NCBI RefSeq assembly: GCF_013761245.1
Contig: NZ_JACDUT010000003.1
Coordinates: forward strand, 248,001 to 312,000
Source of the DNA: Thermaerobacillus caldiproteolyticus
GTDB taxonomy: Bacteria > Bacillota > Bacilli > Bacillales > Anoxybacillaceae
DNA length: 64,000 nt
Reading direction: 5' to 3'
Part shown: piece after piece, positions 33,795-43,150 of the stretch
Layout: every line of letters starts with the position of its first letter
How positions within the stretch are numbered: position 1 is the first letter of the stretch
Position numbers and translations under genes: made by a program
Notes under the pieces: generated by a model
The model's input: the letters and a program-made list of their open reading frames with translations, nothing else
What the model was told of the DNA's origin: nothing
Database searches by the model: none

Positions 33795-34511
33795 GCTTCA
33801 GTTTTAAATTACAAGCAAATGGGTTAACAACCGGGACTTGCCAAAGAAAGGCGATGTGAAATAGACATCTCTGAATAGATATTTCCTTCATTATTCCCCT
33901 GTTTAGAACCGCTGTTTCATCTCTCCAATTCCCCTGAGGCGCAATTTTATGACTTCTTTTTTGTAATGTTCTTCATTTCTGCTGCTCAGAAAAACGACGG
34001 GACCTTAAAAAATCATTTGACTTTCTTTAAGTTCTAAGGGCTGAATTTTGCCATTCTGTGTGAAGCCCAACATAGTCGAATTGGTGCGTCTTTTTTGAGT
34101 ATAATACTTGCTTAAGTGATTCCTGAACAAACTTAAATAATGTAATATTAAAAAATACGATGGAATGACGAACTTGGAGGTAGCAATGGAACTTTTGGAG
34201 TATTTAAAGCCTTGTCCAATGAAACGAGGCTGTGGGATCATACAGCGGAAGAGATCAAATTTGCTGCATTGTTCGTTCGGGATGTTCCGTTATATGAAAA
34301 AGAGCGTCTTTGGATAGGTAGTGGAAAGGAACTCACCCCGAAACGGATTTGAAAATATGTTCGATTAATTCAAAGGCAATCGGACGTTCCGGCGATTTTG
34401 TTTTCGTAGCCTCACGAAGGTACAAATCAAGGTGGTCATTGTGAGCTGAAACTGGCGGTACAGCCAATTGCTAATTAATCACTATATTTCTTGTAATTGA
34501 AAAAAAGGAAG
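33795..34511. other. Long non-coding stretch with faint gene remnants
   Basis: No intact gene. Around 34182-34350 a frame reads FGVFKALSNETRL, which looks like the start of an ArsR-type regulator helix, and then diverges, so a decayed gene is possible. GGAGG with an ATG at 34186 opens only 43 residues in another frame. Confidence 0.4.
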
Positions 34512-34562
34512 AAAGGGGATGAACCCAAAAAGTGATGTATACTTTTGGGTCAGCCCCTTTTT
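34512..34562 (-). terminator. Strong hairpin terminator downstream of the sortase
   Basis: AAAGGGG...ACCCAAAA pairs with TTTTGGGT...CCCCTTTTT in a long two-part stem. A runs on the left give T on the minus strand and T5 on the right also suits the plus strand. Confidence 0.75.
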
Positions 34563-34637
34563 GCATGTAGCCGGATTTTTGATGGAAATGAAATAGGTTT
34601 TAGTTAAATTCATAGAGAGTGAAGGGATAAGCAGATA

Positions 34638-35231
34638 TCAATTCCTCACCTTCACTAAGTTAGCGATGAGGATATACCGCTTTGGTGCCGCGCCTATGTA
34701 GTGAAATGGATAACACGTGGATACCGTTAAAGTGGCTTTTGGCTTTGGCACAATCACGGTTCTGTCATCGGCATCTACAATTCGCACTTTGCGAACTTTA
34801 TAGGTAAACTCTCCAGCGACTGTTTTGACAATCAGCAAGTCTCCTTTTCCTACCTCGCCCAGTTTGCGAAAGACGGTGTCCCGATGTCCGGCAAGGACGC
34901 AGTTATCTGGCTCTCCCGGTAGGACGCTTCCAGCGTAATGACCGACTCCTTTTTCTAACTCATCTTCATTGGTGCCATGATAAATCGGAAGACTGGCGTT
35001 CAGCTTCGGAATGATGAGCTCCCCAATATTTTCGCCCAGTTTTGGTTGGCGCGGATAAATCGCTGCAGCAGTCTTTGTCGGTGTAGATGTTGCTTTTGTT
35101 GCTGTCTCCTTTGGCAACGGCTTTGCGGCGTTGATCCCTTTTTCATATTTGTAGCCGTTGAGCAAGACGAGAGCGAAGCCAACTGCCATCAAGACAATGC
35201 CAAGAAGGCGAACGATTCGTTGCTTTTGCAT
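34638..35231 (-). CDS. Class D sortase
   Basis: 197 residues. One N-terminal membrane anchor (about 8-26), a Pro/Thr/Lys linker, then the sortase barrel starting IGELIIPKLNASLPIYHG. Active-site residues are His116 (LAGHRDT), Cys173 (STCYPF) and Arg185 (PKRYIL). Its start immediately follows the stop of the gene for an LPKTA-bearing protein, so enzyme and substrate are co-expressed. Class D sortases of bacilli act on LPxTA-type signals and attach proteins to peptidoglycan. Confidence 0.9.
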   Translation of the reverse strand: MQKQRIVRLLGIVLMAVGFALVLLNGYKYEKGINAAKPLPKETATKATSTPTKTAAAIYPRQPKLGENIGELIIPKLNASLPIYHGTNEDELEKGVGHYAGSVLPGEPDNCVLAGHRDTVFRKLGEVGKGDLLIVKTVAGEFTYKVRKVRIVDADDRTVIVPKPKATLTVSTCYPFHYIGAAPKRYILIANLVKVRN

Positions 35232-36548
35232 TTATTTTTTTGCCCCTAATATTTTTCTCGCTCGGAATAGAAACGCTCCCGCAGCGATGAATACAACGCC
35301 CATAAGCATATTTGTTGCATATGGAGAAGCTGTTTTTGGAAGTTTTGCTTCTTTCACCGTTCTTTTTACCGGTTTTGGTGTTGCGTTTTTCTCAATCTTT
35401 GCGACTTTTCCGATGTTCTCTAAATCTTCGCCTACGTCTTCAAATAAATCAGCGTTGAACATGTCTGCCGTCAACGTGAAGTCGGCAAGCAGTTCGCCTT
35501 GTTTGTTATAAATTTCGATCAAGAGGTCATAGCCGTTTGTTGACTCCATCGTTAACAGCGTGGATAGACTTAATGGCTTTTTCTCCCCATTTTTCGTCAA
35601 ATAAAATTTCACGTCTAATTGGAAAATATCAAGTATATCATGCATCACATCAGCAATTTCCGCTATTTGTGCTGGAGACAATTCTTTTGCCCCTTCAAAA
35701 TCATACGAACTAATGGCTTCAAGCCGCTTTCCGAGTTCTTCTATTCGGCTTGCGAATTGTGGATCTTCTATATTAAGTGAATGGAAGTGATTATACAATT
35801 TTTCAAGTTCAGCGTCTGTTAGACCAAGTTCTTCAAAATCAGGAAGCATATAATTGACAATGGCTTCTGATAGTTCTTCTACTGTCGCATAGTTGTCTAA
35901 AGAATCGTTATTTGCCACAAGCAATTCTTCCAATTGTTGTCGTGTAAGTCCGAGTGTGTCTAAAAGTTCGTTCAATGTTTCTTCCGTAAGAGGAGTTAAG
36001 CTTTGATAATAATCAACAGCATCAGCCAATTCGCCAATGGAGCTGTAATCTTCTAATGATTCATTATGGCTGTTAAGAAGTGCGAGTAATTGTTCTTTCG
36101 TCATATTGCGCTTTTGTAAGAAATCGGAAAGCGTTTCTTCGGTAATCGGTGTTGAATCTGATTGTTCGAGAAGAAAGTCGAGGTATTCCTCTAAGTCGTT
36201 ATAAAACTTAAACGCTTCCGTAATTTCTTCGTTTGGTTCTAGTTCACCGTTATCGATAAGAAGTTGCTTTAATTCATTTTTTGTTAAGCCGTAATTTTTA
36301 AGTAATAGTTCTAAATTTTCTTCTGTCAATATATCGCCAAGCTCGTTGCGAAGATCGTCAACATCTTTAAAATCCTCCAATGTATAGCCATCATAGCTCA
36401 AATATTCTTCCAGTTCTTCTTGTGTCATGCCGATCTCGTTTAGGTAGCTTTGGAGCTCAGGATCATTGGAATTAATCGCAAAAGCAGAAGCAGGCAATGT
36501 GGCGATTGCAAGAGATGCCGCAATAGTAAAAGAAATCAATTTTTTCAT
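35232..36548 (-). CDS. Processed acidic surface protein with LPxTA sorting signal
   Basis: 438 residues from the ATG at 36548, which has GGGGGTT upstream and gives a proper signal peptide (MKKLISFTIAASLAIATLP, cleavage near AFA-INS); the in-frame upstream ATG at 36599 has none. The body is very acidic, built of about five helical repeats of roughly 55 residues with the core 'LTxEELxELLxxxxxSLEDY'. The C-terminus is the sorting signal LPKTASPYATNMLMG, a hydrophobic stretch and ARKILGAKK. It fits the family called 'processed acidic surface protein'. The sortase gene follows with no gap. Confidence 0.87.
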   Translation of the reverse strand: MKKLISFTIAASLAIATLPASAFAINSNDPELQSYLNEIGMTQEELEEYLSYDGYTLEDFKDVDDLRNELGDILTEENLELLLKNYGLTKNELKQLLIDNGELEPNEEITEAFKFYNDLEEYLDFLLEQSDSTPITEETLSDFLQKRNMTKEQLLALLNSHNESLEDYSSIGELADAVDYYQSLTPLTEETLNELLDTLGLTRQQLEELLVANNDSLDNYATVEELSEAIVNYMLPDFEELGLTDAELEKLYNHFHSLNIEDPQFASRIEELGKRLEAISSYDFEGAKELSPAQIAEIADVMHDILDIFQLDVKFYLTKNGEKKPLSLSTLLTMESTNGYDLLIEIYNKQGELLADFTLTADMFNADLFEDVGEDLENIGKVAKIEKNATPKPVKRTVKEAKLPKTASPYATNMLMGVVFIAAGAFLFRARKILGAKK

Positions 36549-37065
36549 AGAATAACCCCCATAGCAAAATAATACTAATTTAGTATAAACAAAAACCAAA
36601 TAGCTTAAAATAACAAAATATATAACATTAATGTAATAAATTTTAATTTGGATGAACGCGTATGAGAAATGAAGAAAGTCTTCTTTTTACTGCTTCGAGT
36701 TTAGACTCTTCCTTTTGCAGAACATGGCTAATCGGTTTCTTTTTATTCTCTGCATAAGCATTTTTCATACATGTCTATTTTCGAAGGCTCGATCCACTGC
36801 GGCCATCTCGAAGTTTGTCGAAAAAAGGAGAGTTTTCCCTGTAAAAGATGGGCTGCTCTCCTTTCTGCGTTTTTATAGAATGATAGTCCCTTTCCATAAA
36901 AATTCGTCATGTTTTTGAAATGAAGAACTTTTTTGGAATGTTAAAATGCCGATTTGCAATGCTCTTGGAAGTTTTCATTTCCATTACATAGACAAAATTC
37001 CTGATTTAAACATGTTCTGCTTCAACCGATATAAAGAATAGATGACCATGAGGGAGGGGATTGTA
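36549..37065. other. Intergenic region with operator-like palindrome
   Basis: ATACTAATTTAGTAT (36572-36586) is a near-perfect palindrome over the promoter region of the leftward acidic-protein gene (TATACT on the minus strand). AAAGGAGAG/CTCTCCTTT can form a stem around 36823-36863. TGTCGAA, a 0A-box match, is at 36816-36822. The forward ORF at 36715-36918 lacks a ribosome site and similarity, so it is not called. Confidence 0.5.
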
Positions 37066-38994
37066 TTGAAATCAATGAATGTGATTTTGAGCACCGTACT
37101 TGTCGCTTTCATTTCATTCGCTTTTGTTCATATTACAAAGGTGCAAGCAGAGGAGAAGGGGAAGGGAGTAGTTGGGGTCGTTGTTTCCGAACTAAGCGAA
37201 AAGTACGCGTTTATCGAACGAAAAGGCGGAACCTATAATGGAAAAAGCATTGCGGAGAAACCCTTGGGATCTTCCATTAAAAATAAACGGATTAAAGCAA
37301 AGTTATTGCTAGAGAGTCTTGGGTATAAAGTGGAATATGTCGATGATGCCCAATTAAAAGACCCTGCTAAGTTAGCGAAATACGATACACTTTTCTTTCC
37401 CAATACGGTGATGATGTCAAAAGAACAGCGGCAAGCGGTAAAAGAATATATAAAAAACGGTGGAGGAGCCATTTTTGCCTTTGCCATGGCGAGAAACGAC
37501 AGTGCTCGCTTCCCGTATAAAACAACCGATTTAGATTTAACTCCAATCATCTATGATACAGAAACATGGATATGGGAGTGGGATAATCTCAGTGAATTAT
37601 TTCAGTCTGCGTTTATTAATGATGTAAAGATTGGTAATTACACAGTGGCAAGCACTAATAATCACCCGATTGTAAAGAAAGCACTTCAGCGACTCGGAAC
37701 GTCAAAGCTCGTTCTAAAAAATAGTCGTTACCATCAATATGGTCCGGAATGGATTGAGGTTATTCATCCGTACCCAAACAGTTATGTTACTCCAATTTTA
37801 TATTATGAGACAATCGGATACTCTAACGTGCCGAAGCATACTCCTGCCAACACAGGAGCTGCGTATGCCATTGAGTATGGACGCGGAAAGGCGGTTTGGT
37901 TCGGGTTTCAACTTCTAAACTATATAAGCGTCGATACTTCTTTGTCGAACGAGTGGGATATGACGAATCCGCTTGGTAAAAACGAAATACAAGGAGAGGC
38001 GTGGCAAGGGCTAAAAGGCGGTGAGGAGTTGAAAGTGCTAATCGACGAGGCCATTCAATGGACATCACAACCGTTGACGACTTCCCATCCGATTGATCGA
38101 AGTGTCACCGTTTCATTAACTGATGTTAAGGCGTATCCACGAGCGAATGATTATGTCGTCTATGGAACGATGACAGCAAACAATGAAGGGAACGTGGTAT
38201 CACGCGGCACAATGAGAGTCGAATTGCTCGATCCTTCAGGAAATGTGAAAACATCTTATGAAAAATATGTTGTTGGCCTAGTACCAAAAGGAAAAAGCTA
38301 CCCTGAAAAATTTCAACTCATACTACCCAAAAATTTACCAACTGGAAACTATCAGTTAGTTGCATATTATCATGCAGGAAGAAAAAGTAAAGATGGACTG
38401 AAAATTGCTGGAGTGACAAAAGTCATTTCTATCAAAAATAGTCGAAGCAAAGCGACGATCCTTGATTTCGCACCGTTTAAAGATATTCCTAACAATCACT
38501 GGGCGAAAAAAGATATCGATGTGCTAGCCAGTTTAGGGGTTATTAAACCAGAGCAGAATCAAACATTTAAACCAAATGCCCCAGTGACACGTTTACAAGC
38601 GGCAACAATGATTGTTCGTTCACTTGGATTATCTACAAAAAATCGGCCGAATCCAAAACTTGCGGATGTAAAACAAGGGCGAGACGGATATGACATCGTT
38701 GCCACAGTTATTGACGAAGGAATTTTTAGTGGTTCGAATGGTCGCTTTTATCCGAACGCGCCATTAACACGAGAGCAAATGGCAAAAATTTTAGTAAAAG
38801 CGTATCAGCTAACCGGAGAGGAAGACATCAACTTTCAAGATGTAGCTCTATCCCGATGGTCGCATCCATATATCGCCACATTAAAGGCCAATCAAGTGAC
38901 CAAAGCGAGCGGCTATTTCCGCCCGAATGAACAGACGACGCGAGCCGAATTCGCAGCTTTTGTAAGACGAGCCATGTTGGCTATGGGGAAGTAG
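37066..38994 (+). CDS. SLH protein with class I glutamine-amidotransferase-like N-terminal domain
   Basis: 642 residues from the TTG at 37066, six bases after AGGGAGGGG; an ATG at 37042 would overlap the ribosome site. The signal peptide is followed by a domain (about 35-330) of flavodoxin-like/GATase1-like look (LLLESLGYKVEYVDD, YDTLFFPNTVMMSKEQRQAV, YIKNGGGAIFAF, IEYGRGKAVWFGFQL), similar to ThuA/BPL_N-type folds but without a catalytic Cys that I can see. An Ig-like domain (350-470) and three SLH domains (FKDIPNNHWAKKDI, LADVKQGRDGYD, FQDVALSRWSHPYI) follow. Role unknown; it may bind a wall sugar. Confidence 0.8.
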   Translation: MKSMNVILSTVLVAFISFAFVHITKVQAEEKGKGVVGVVVSELSEKYAFIERKGGTYNGKSIAEKPLGSSIKNKRIKAKLLLESLGYKVEYVDDAQLKDPAKLAKYDTLFFPNTVMMSKEQRQAVKEYIKNGGGAIFAFAMARNDSARFPYKTTDLDLTPIIYDTETWIWEWDNLSELFQSAFINDVKIGNYTVASTNNHPIVKKALQRLGTSKLVLKNSRYHQYGPEWIEVIHPYPNSYVTPILYYETIGYSNVPKHTPANTGAAYAIEYGRGKAVWFGFQLLNYISVDTSLSNEWDMTNPLGKNEIQGEAWQGLKGGEELKVLIDEAIQWTSQPLTTSHPIDRSVTVSLTDVKAYPRANDYVVYGTMTANNEGNVVSRGTMRVELLDPSGNVKTSYEKYVVGLVPKGKSYPEKFQLILPKNLPTGNYQLVAYYHAGRKSKDGLKIAGVTKVISIKNSRSKATILDFAPFKDIPNNHWAKKDIDVLASLGVIKPEQNQTFKPNAPVTRLQAATMIVRSLGLSTKNRPNPKLADVKQGRDGYDIVATVIDEGIFSGSNGRFYPNAPLTREQMAKILVKAYQLTGEEDINFQDVALSRWSHPYIATLKANQVTKASGYFRPNEQTTRAEFAAFVRRAMLAMGK

Positions 38995-39117
38995 GAATAA
39001 AATGAAGGCGTTAGTTAAAGGATGAGAGTGTAAAACGGCTTCAGTTCCATTTCTCTCTTTTATTTCGATTCTGTTGTCCTAAATTAATTGTAAATGTTTC
39101 ATATTGTTTATTTCTCA

Positions 39118-39156
39118 CAAAAACGATAAAGGGCCCTCTCAAAGCGAGAGGGCTCT
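39118..39156 (-). terminator. Terminator of the deacetylase gene
   Basis: GAGCCCTCTCGCTTTGAGAGGGCCC on the minus strand, followed by a T-rich tract. Confidence 0.8.
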
Positions 39157-39176
39157 TGGTGTAAATAGATTACTAT

Positions 39177-40385
39177 TTATTCAACGACACCAATAATTTG
39201 TTTAAATTGTTGTAATGTCGTGTGAGGATCGATGCCGTGGCGTTTTAATTGATATGGGTCATCTCCGGGTTTTACTGTTCCAATTTTTGTTGTAAACGCC
39301 ATTGTAAATCCCGTTTCTTTTAAAATATCAATCGTTTCCTTCTTATACTGACCAAATGGATACGTAAAATACGTTGTTCCATGTAGCAGTTTTCGGCTTA
39401 GCAACAGATCAGCTTTAACTACTTCTCTTGGTTCCTTAACTAAATTTCCAATTCCATCTTTTCCACGGTTATGCAGGGCATGCGTATGGCTAGCAAACTC
39501 AAATACGTCTCCCATTTTCTCGATTTCTTTCCAGTTGAGAAATTGATAGTCGTCAGGATTAAAAGGCTTTAATGGCCGGCTATTTCGACTTGTAATTAAA
39601 AATGCAGCCGCATGAAATCCGTATTTTTTTAATATAGGATAAGCATACACATAGTTCGTTTTCAAGCCATCATCAAAATGAATCATCATGCTTTTGGCTG
39701 GCAAGTCGATTTTCCCTTTCAAAAATCGTTCAAGCTGATGCAATGTAATTGTATGATATCCATAATCATGAAGAAGCCTCATTTGTTTGACAAATTCTTC
39801 ATAGCTTACAACTGTTGGCTGGTTCTTGTATTTGTGATTTTCCTTTTCTTTCAATATATGATGATAGACAATAATTGGAACTTCTGTTGCTAATCCAGCG
39901 ACTTGTTTTTGATTGACATAGACAAGATGGCCAGCAAATTCGACCTTGTACCAAGGACCTTCTATTTGTCTAATTGGTAAAGGGGTATTTTTATAAATGA
40001 CTCCAATCGGTGTATTGAAATCCGTTTTTTTGTATACCCATATATTAGTTTGAGGATATACGGTTTTTATTGGTTTCACGGATTTGTTGATTCCGGATGA
40101 AGAAGCGCGAACCGCCTTCACATGTTTCTTATAAATGTAGTATTGATTGCTTCCGATTCGAATTACATACCAATTTGGATGCACTTTTGTTGCATAGAAC
40201 GATTGTTGTTGATTTAACCGCCCACTAGGCTGAAGTTGTCCGTTGACTTTCCGGTAAAAAAACGCGTGGTCATCTGTGGCAACAATTGTTTTTGGAGAAG
40301 CAGAAAAAGCAAATTGGCTTGCCGTTAGAGTAGCGACAGATATACAAAAAGCTATGGCCACGGTTAGATAAGGTTTTACTTTCAT
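39177..40385 (-). CDS. Secreted polysaccharide deacetylase (NodB fold) with SH3-like N-terminus
   Basis: 402 residues from the ATG at 40385, preceded by AAGGTG; the GTG at 40394 is part of that site. Signal peptide (cleavage near AFS-ASP), then two SH3-like segments (about 35-165: GNQYY-type cores such as NWYVIRIGSNQYYIYKK and PWYKVEFAGHLVYV). The NodB domain follows, with VPIIVYHHI, the metal-binding FDDG motif (MMIHFDDGLKTNY) and ASHTHALH. PgaB/IcaB-like enzymes remove N-acetyl groups from glucosamine polymers. It would modify peptidoglycan or a wall polymer outside the cell. Confidence 0.88.
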   Translation of the reverse strand: MKVKPYLTVAIAFCISVATLTASQFAFSASPKTIVATDDHAFFYRKVNGQLQPSGRLNQQQSFYATKVHPNWYVIRIGSNQYYIYKKHVKAVRASSSGINKSVKPIKTVYPQTNIWVYKKTDFNTPIGVIYKNTPLPIRQIEGPWYKVEFAGHLVYVNQKQVAGLATEVPIIVYHHILKEKENHKYKNQPTVVSYEEFVKQMRLLHDYGYHTITLHQLERFLKGKIDLPAKSMMIHFDDGLKTNYVYAYPILKKYGFHAAAFLITSRNSRPLKPFNPDDYQFLNWKEIEKMGDVFEFASHTHALHNRGKDGIGNLVKEPREVVKADLLLSRKLLHGTTYFTYPFGQYKKETIDILKETGFTMAFTTKIGTVKPGDDPYQLKRHGIDPHTTLQQFKQIIGVVE

Positions 40386-40590
40386 TGTTCTCACCTTATA
40401 TTAGTCAATTAAATTTAAAAATCCAGTATAAAGAATATATTTCAATAAATTGATTGTCAAGCAAAAAAACGGAAAAAACAGGGAATAGGATAGTTAAAAA
40501 ATACCAAAAAAATAATGAAGACTTTTCATTAGGACTCTATTAAAATAAGTTTGGTTATAATAATCTTTTTGTGAAGAAAGGAGAGTCTTT

Positions 40591-42870
40591 TTGAGCTTTA
40601 TACGTCTTCACCGCATCATGTCCGTTGCGATGATTGCGGCCATGTTGTCGTTTTTCTCTCTCGCTGTTGAGGCGCTGGCGACAACCGGGAATCCGCCGAG
40701 CTTTCGCGACGTGACGCAGTATCAAAAAGAGATTGGATATTTAACGGGGCTGGGCATTATTCAAGGCTACCAAGATCAAACGTTTCGACCAAGCGCACCT
40801 GTTAAACGATTGCAGGCGGTGCAACTTATTCTTCGCACACTTGGCATTGAGCCGAAAGAAACTTCTTCCATCCAGTTTACGGATTTAAAGAAAGGTGATT
40901 ACGGTTATCCTGAAGTCGCGACAGCGGTAAAACTTGGAATCGTTAGCGGAAAGAGTGATGGCTCATTTGATCCGTATGGAAACTTAACTCGTGGTCAAAT
41001 GGCTAAAATTTTCGCTAATGCTTTTAATCTTCAAGGAAAATGGAATAAAAATTTCACTGATGTTAAACAAGGGGACTGGATATATGAATACGTCCACGCT
41101 TTAGCGGCTAACGGAATCACAACGGGGTACCCTGATGGCAGTTTTCGCCCGAACGATTCGATTCAGCGCATGCATTTTGCTGTATTTTTGGCGAGATACA
41201 TAAACGATGACTTTAAACCGCCTGTACTGAAGCCATTAGAAAGAAAAGAAGTCATTGCGAAAAAAGAGAGCGTTGTCATGATTAATGTGTATGATGAAAA
41301 TGATGAACTGATCTCGCAAGGAAGCGGATTTGTGACAACGAACGGCCTGATTATTACGAATTATCATGTGATTAATGGCGGTGCTTATTTTGAGATTGAA
41401 ACATATAACGGCGATACTTATGAGTTGGAAGGCGTCGTCGATTATGATTTAGATAACGACATTGCCATTTTGAAGCCATATGACTTGTTGCCGCTGAAAC
41501 AATTGAGAATCGGTTCAAAATCGATGGTTGAAGAAGGTGACGATGTCATTGCGATTGGAAGCCCGTTAGGACTTTATAATACCGTATCTTCCGGAATCGT
41601 CAGTGGGATTCGGCATTTCAGTGAAGATGGCTGGGAAGCCGATTTCATTCAGTTTACGGCGCCTGTCACATTTGGAAATTCCGGAGGACCGTTGTTAAAC
41701 ATGTATGGCTATGTTGTTGGAGTTGTTTCATTTGGCCTTGAAACAGGAAGCCTGAACTTCGCCCTGGCTGCTGATCATGTGAAAGATCTAGTATCATCAT
41801 ATGTCGGGGTGCCATTTTATCAATTGTCCATAATTCCGATTGACGAGTTGCCGGTCATAGATGATGGGGAAGAAGAACTACCGGAAGATGGAGGCGAAAC
41901 TGGAGACGAAACGGATCCGCCTACACCAGCGGTAGAAACAACAAAGTTTTCTCTGGATGAAAATTTGGTAACTTCTATATTTCATCCATCCCTTCCAATT
42001 CTTTATGGCCTTGACACGTTTGGAAACGTGGTCGAAATCAATTATGAAACGAAGCAGGTAAAAACGCTTGCGTTACCGCTGCCTGCTGAACGATTATATT
42101 TTGCCAATAATGAACTGTATATTACGCTGCTAAAAGGTAAGCATAGTTCCTATTGGTGGGAAGAAAATCAACAAGGTGCCATTGCCATTTTAGATACAAA
42201 TACATTTACATTAAAGAAAATATTTGATATCGCTCTTGATCCGTATGATGTGGTAGCGGACGATCGCTATATTTATGTTTCATCCGGTTCTGGACAATGG
42301 ACGAGTATAAAAAGCTATGATCGGACTACGTATCAAGAGGTATCCTCTGCACCGATTCGTCAAGCAAGTTATTTAGAAATGAATCCAAGCAAAACAATGA
42401 TTTATGCGATTACAACCGATACTTCTCCAAGGGATATAGAGGCATTTTCAATTTCCGATGGGAAGTTTACAAGTCATTATGACTCCCCGTATCATGGTGA
42501 CTATCCACTGTCTACAGATATGACTATTTCTAGCGATGGGAAGTATTTGTTTAACCATGCTGGTACCGTTTTTTATGCGACATCTTTACAAAGCACAAAC
42601 ATGACCTATGTTACAACGATCAATCCATTCTCAGCGATTGCCTTTGATCCAGCAGCGAATGTATTTTATACAGGAAAAGACAGCAAAGTAACCGCGTATA
42701 ACAGTAAAACATTTGAAGTGATGAATACGTGGACTGTTTCCGGCATCATTAATCATTTGTTTGTGTCAAATGGCAAGCTGATTATGCTGACGACGGAAAC
42801 GCCGTATTCAAGTGGTATAAAAGTTCAGTCTATCCAAATTTTCAACCCAACAGCTAGCAGTGGCTTATAA
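40591..42870 (+). CDS. SLH-anchored HtrA-like serine protease with C-terminal beta-propeller
   Basis: 759 residues starting at TTG (40591) after AAAGGAGAG. Signal peptide, then three SLH domains at the N-terminus (about 37-205: FRDVTQYQKEIGYL, FTDLKKGDYGYPEV, FTDVKQGDWIYEYV). The chymotrypsin-like domain has the triad His259 (TNYHVING), Asp290 (DLDNDIAIL) and Ser364 (FGNSGGPLL), as in HtrA/DegP, but no PDZ domain. An acidic Glu/Asp/Pro linker (about 420-450) leads to a 300-residue propeller of WD40/YVTN type (ILYGLDTFGNVVEI, AIAILDTNTFTLKKI). It could be a quality-control protease at the wall. A decayed copy of its 3' end lies at 28324. Confidence 0.87.
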   Translation: MSFIRLHRIMSVAMIAAMLSFFSLAVEALATTGNPPSFRDVTQYQKEIGYLTGLGIIQGYQDQTFRPSAPVKRLQAVQLILRTLGIEPKETSSIQFTDLKKGDYGYPEVATAVKLGIVSGKSDGSFDPYGNLTRGQMAKIFANAFNLQGKWNKNFTDVKQGDWIYEYVHALAANGITTGYPDGSFRPNDSIQRMHFAVFLARYINDDFKPPVLKPLERKEVIAKKESVVMINVYDENDELISQGSGFVTTNGLIITNYHVINGGAYFEIETYNGDTYELEGVVDYDLDNDIAILKPYDLLPLKQLRIGSKSMVEEGDDVIAIGSPLGLYNTVSSGIVSGIRHFSEDGWEADFIQFTAPVTFGNSGGPLLNMYGYVVGVVSFGLETGSLNFALAADHVKDLVSSYVGVPFYQLSIIPIDELPVIDDGEEELPEDGGETGDETDPPTPAVETTKFSLDENLVTSIFHPSLPILYGLDTFGNVVEINYETKQVKTLALPLPAERLYFANNELYITLLKGKHSSYWWEENQQGAIAILDTNTFTLKKIFDIALDPYDVVADDRYIYVSSGSGQWTSIKSYDRTTYQEVSSAPIRQASYLEMNPSKTMIYAITTDTSPRDIEAFSISDGKFTSHYDSPYHGDYPLSTDMTISSDGKYLFNHAGTVFYATSLQSTNMTYVTTINPFSAIAFDPAANVFYTGKDSKVTAYNSKTFEVMNTWTVSGIINHLFVSNGKLIMLTTETPYSSGIKVQSIQIFNPTASSGL

Positions 42871-42883
42871 ATGAAAGAAAACG

Positions 42884-42917
42884 TCCTCTCAGATTTTAGA
42901 TCTGAGAGGATATTTTT
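42884..42917 (+). terminator. Terminator of the SLH/HtrA gene
   Basis: TCCTCTCAGA (42884-42893) pairs with TCTGAGAGGA (42901-42910), then TATTTTT. Confidence 0.85.
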
Positions 42918-42927
42918 ATGTAAAAAA

Positions 42928-43056
42928 TTCGACACAATTTGTCGAAAACGAAGTTGTATACGTATAAAAAGGGCCAGCTGCGATAGAACGCAACTGGCTT
43001 ACCAAACAAAATCTTACCGTGGTTTTATTCTACAAAAATCGACATAATTTGTCGAA
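42928..43056. repeat. Two TTCGACA/TGTCGAA inverted pairs (0A-box-like) between convergent genes
   Basis: TTCGACA (42928-42934) and TGTCGAA (42940-42946) face each other. About 110 bp on, ATCGACA and TGTCGAA (43050-43056) repeat the pattern. TGTCGAA is the core of the Spo0A box. As no gene starts here, they may be part of a repeat rather than a control site; degenerate equivalents occur in the copy at 28440-28545. Confidence 0.5.
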
Positions 43057-43109
43057 CTGTAAATGTTTCCTGTAGAACAATTAACTTCCTTTTAATATTT
43101 TTATAGAAA

Positions 43110-43150
43110 ATAAAACGCTCCAAAAGCTATGCCTTTGGAGCGTTTTATTT
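43110..43150. terminator. Bidirectional terminator of the long glucosaminidase gene
   Basis: AAAACGCTCCAAA pairs with TTTGGAGCGTTTT, with A and T runs on either side. Confidence 0.88.

Noticed and set aside
34182-34350. ArsR-like fragment FKALSNETRL
   Set aside because: The match is only about ten residues and the sequence then diverges; too little to call a gene.
36715-36918. 67-codon rightward ORF between the acidic protein and SLH genes
   Set aside because: No Shine-Dalgarno site and no similarity; overlaps a hairpin and a 0A-like motif.
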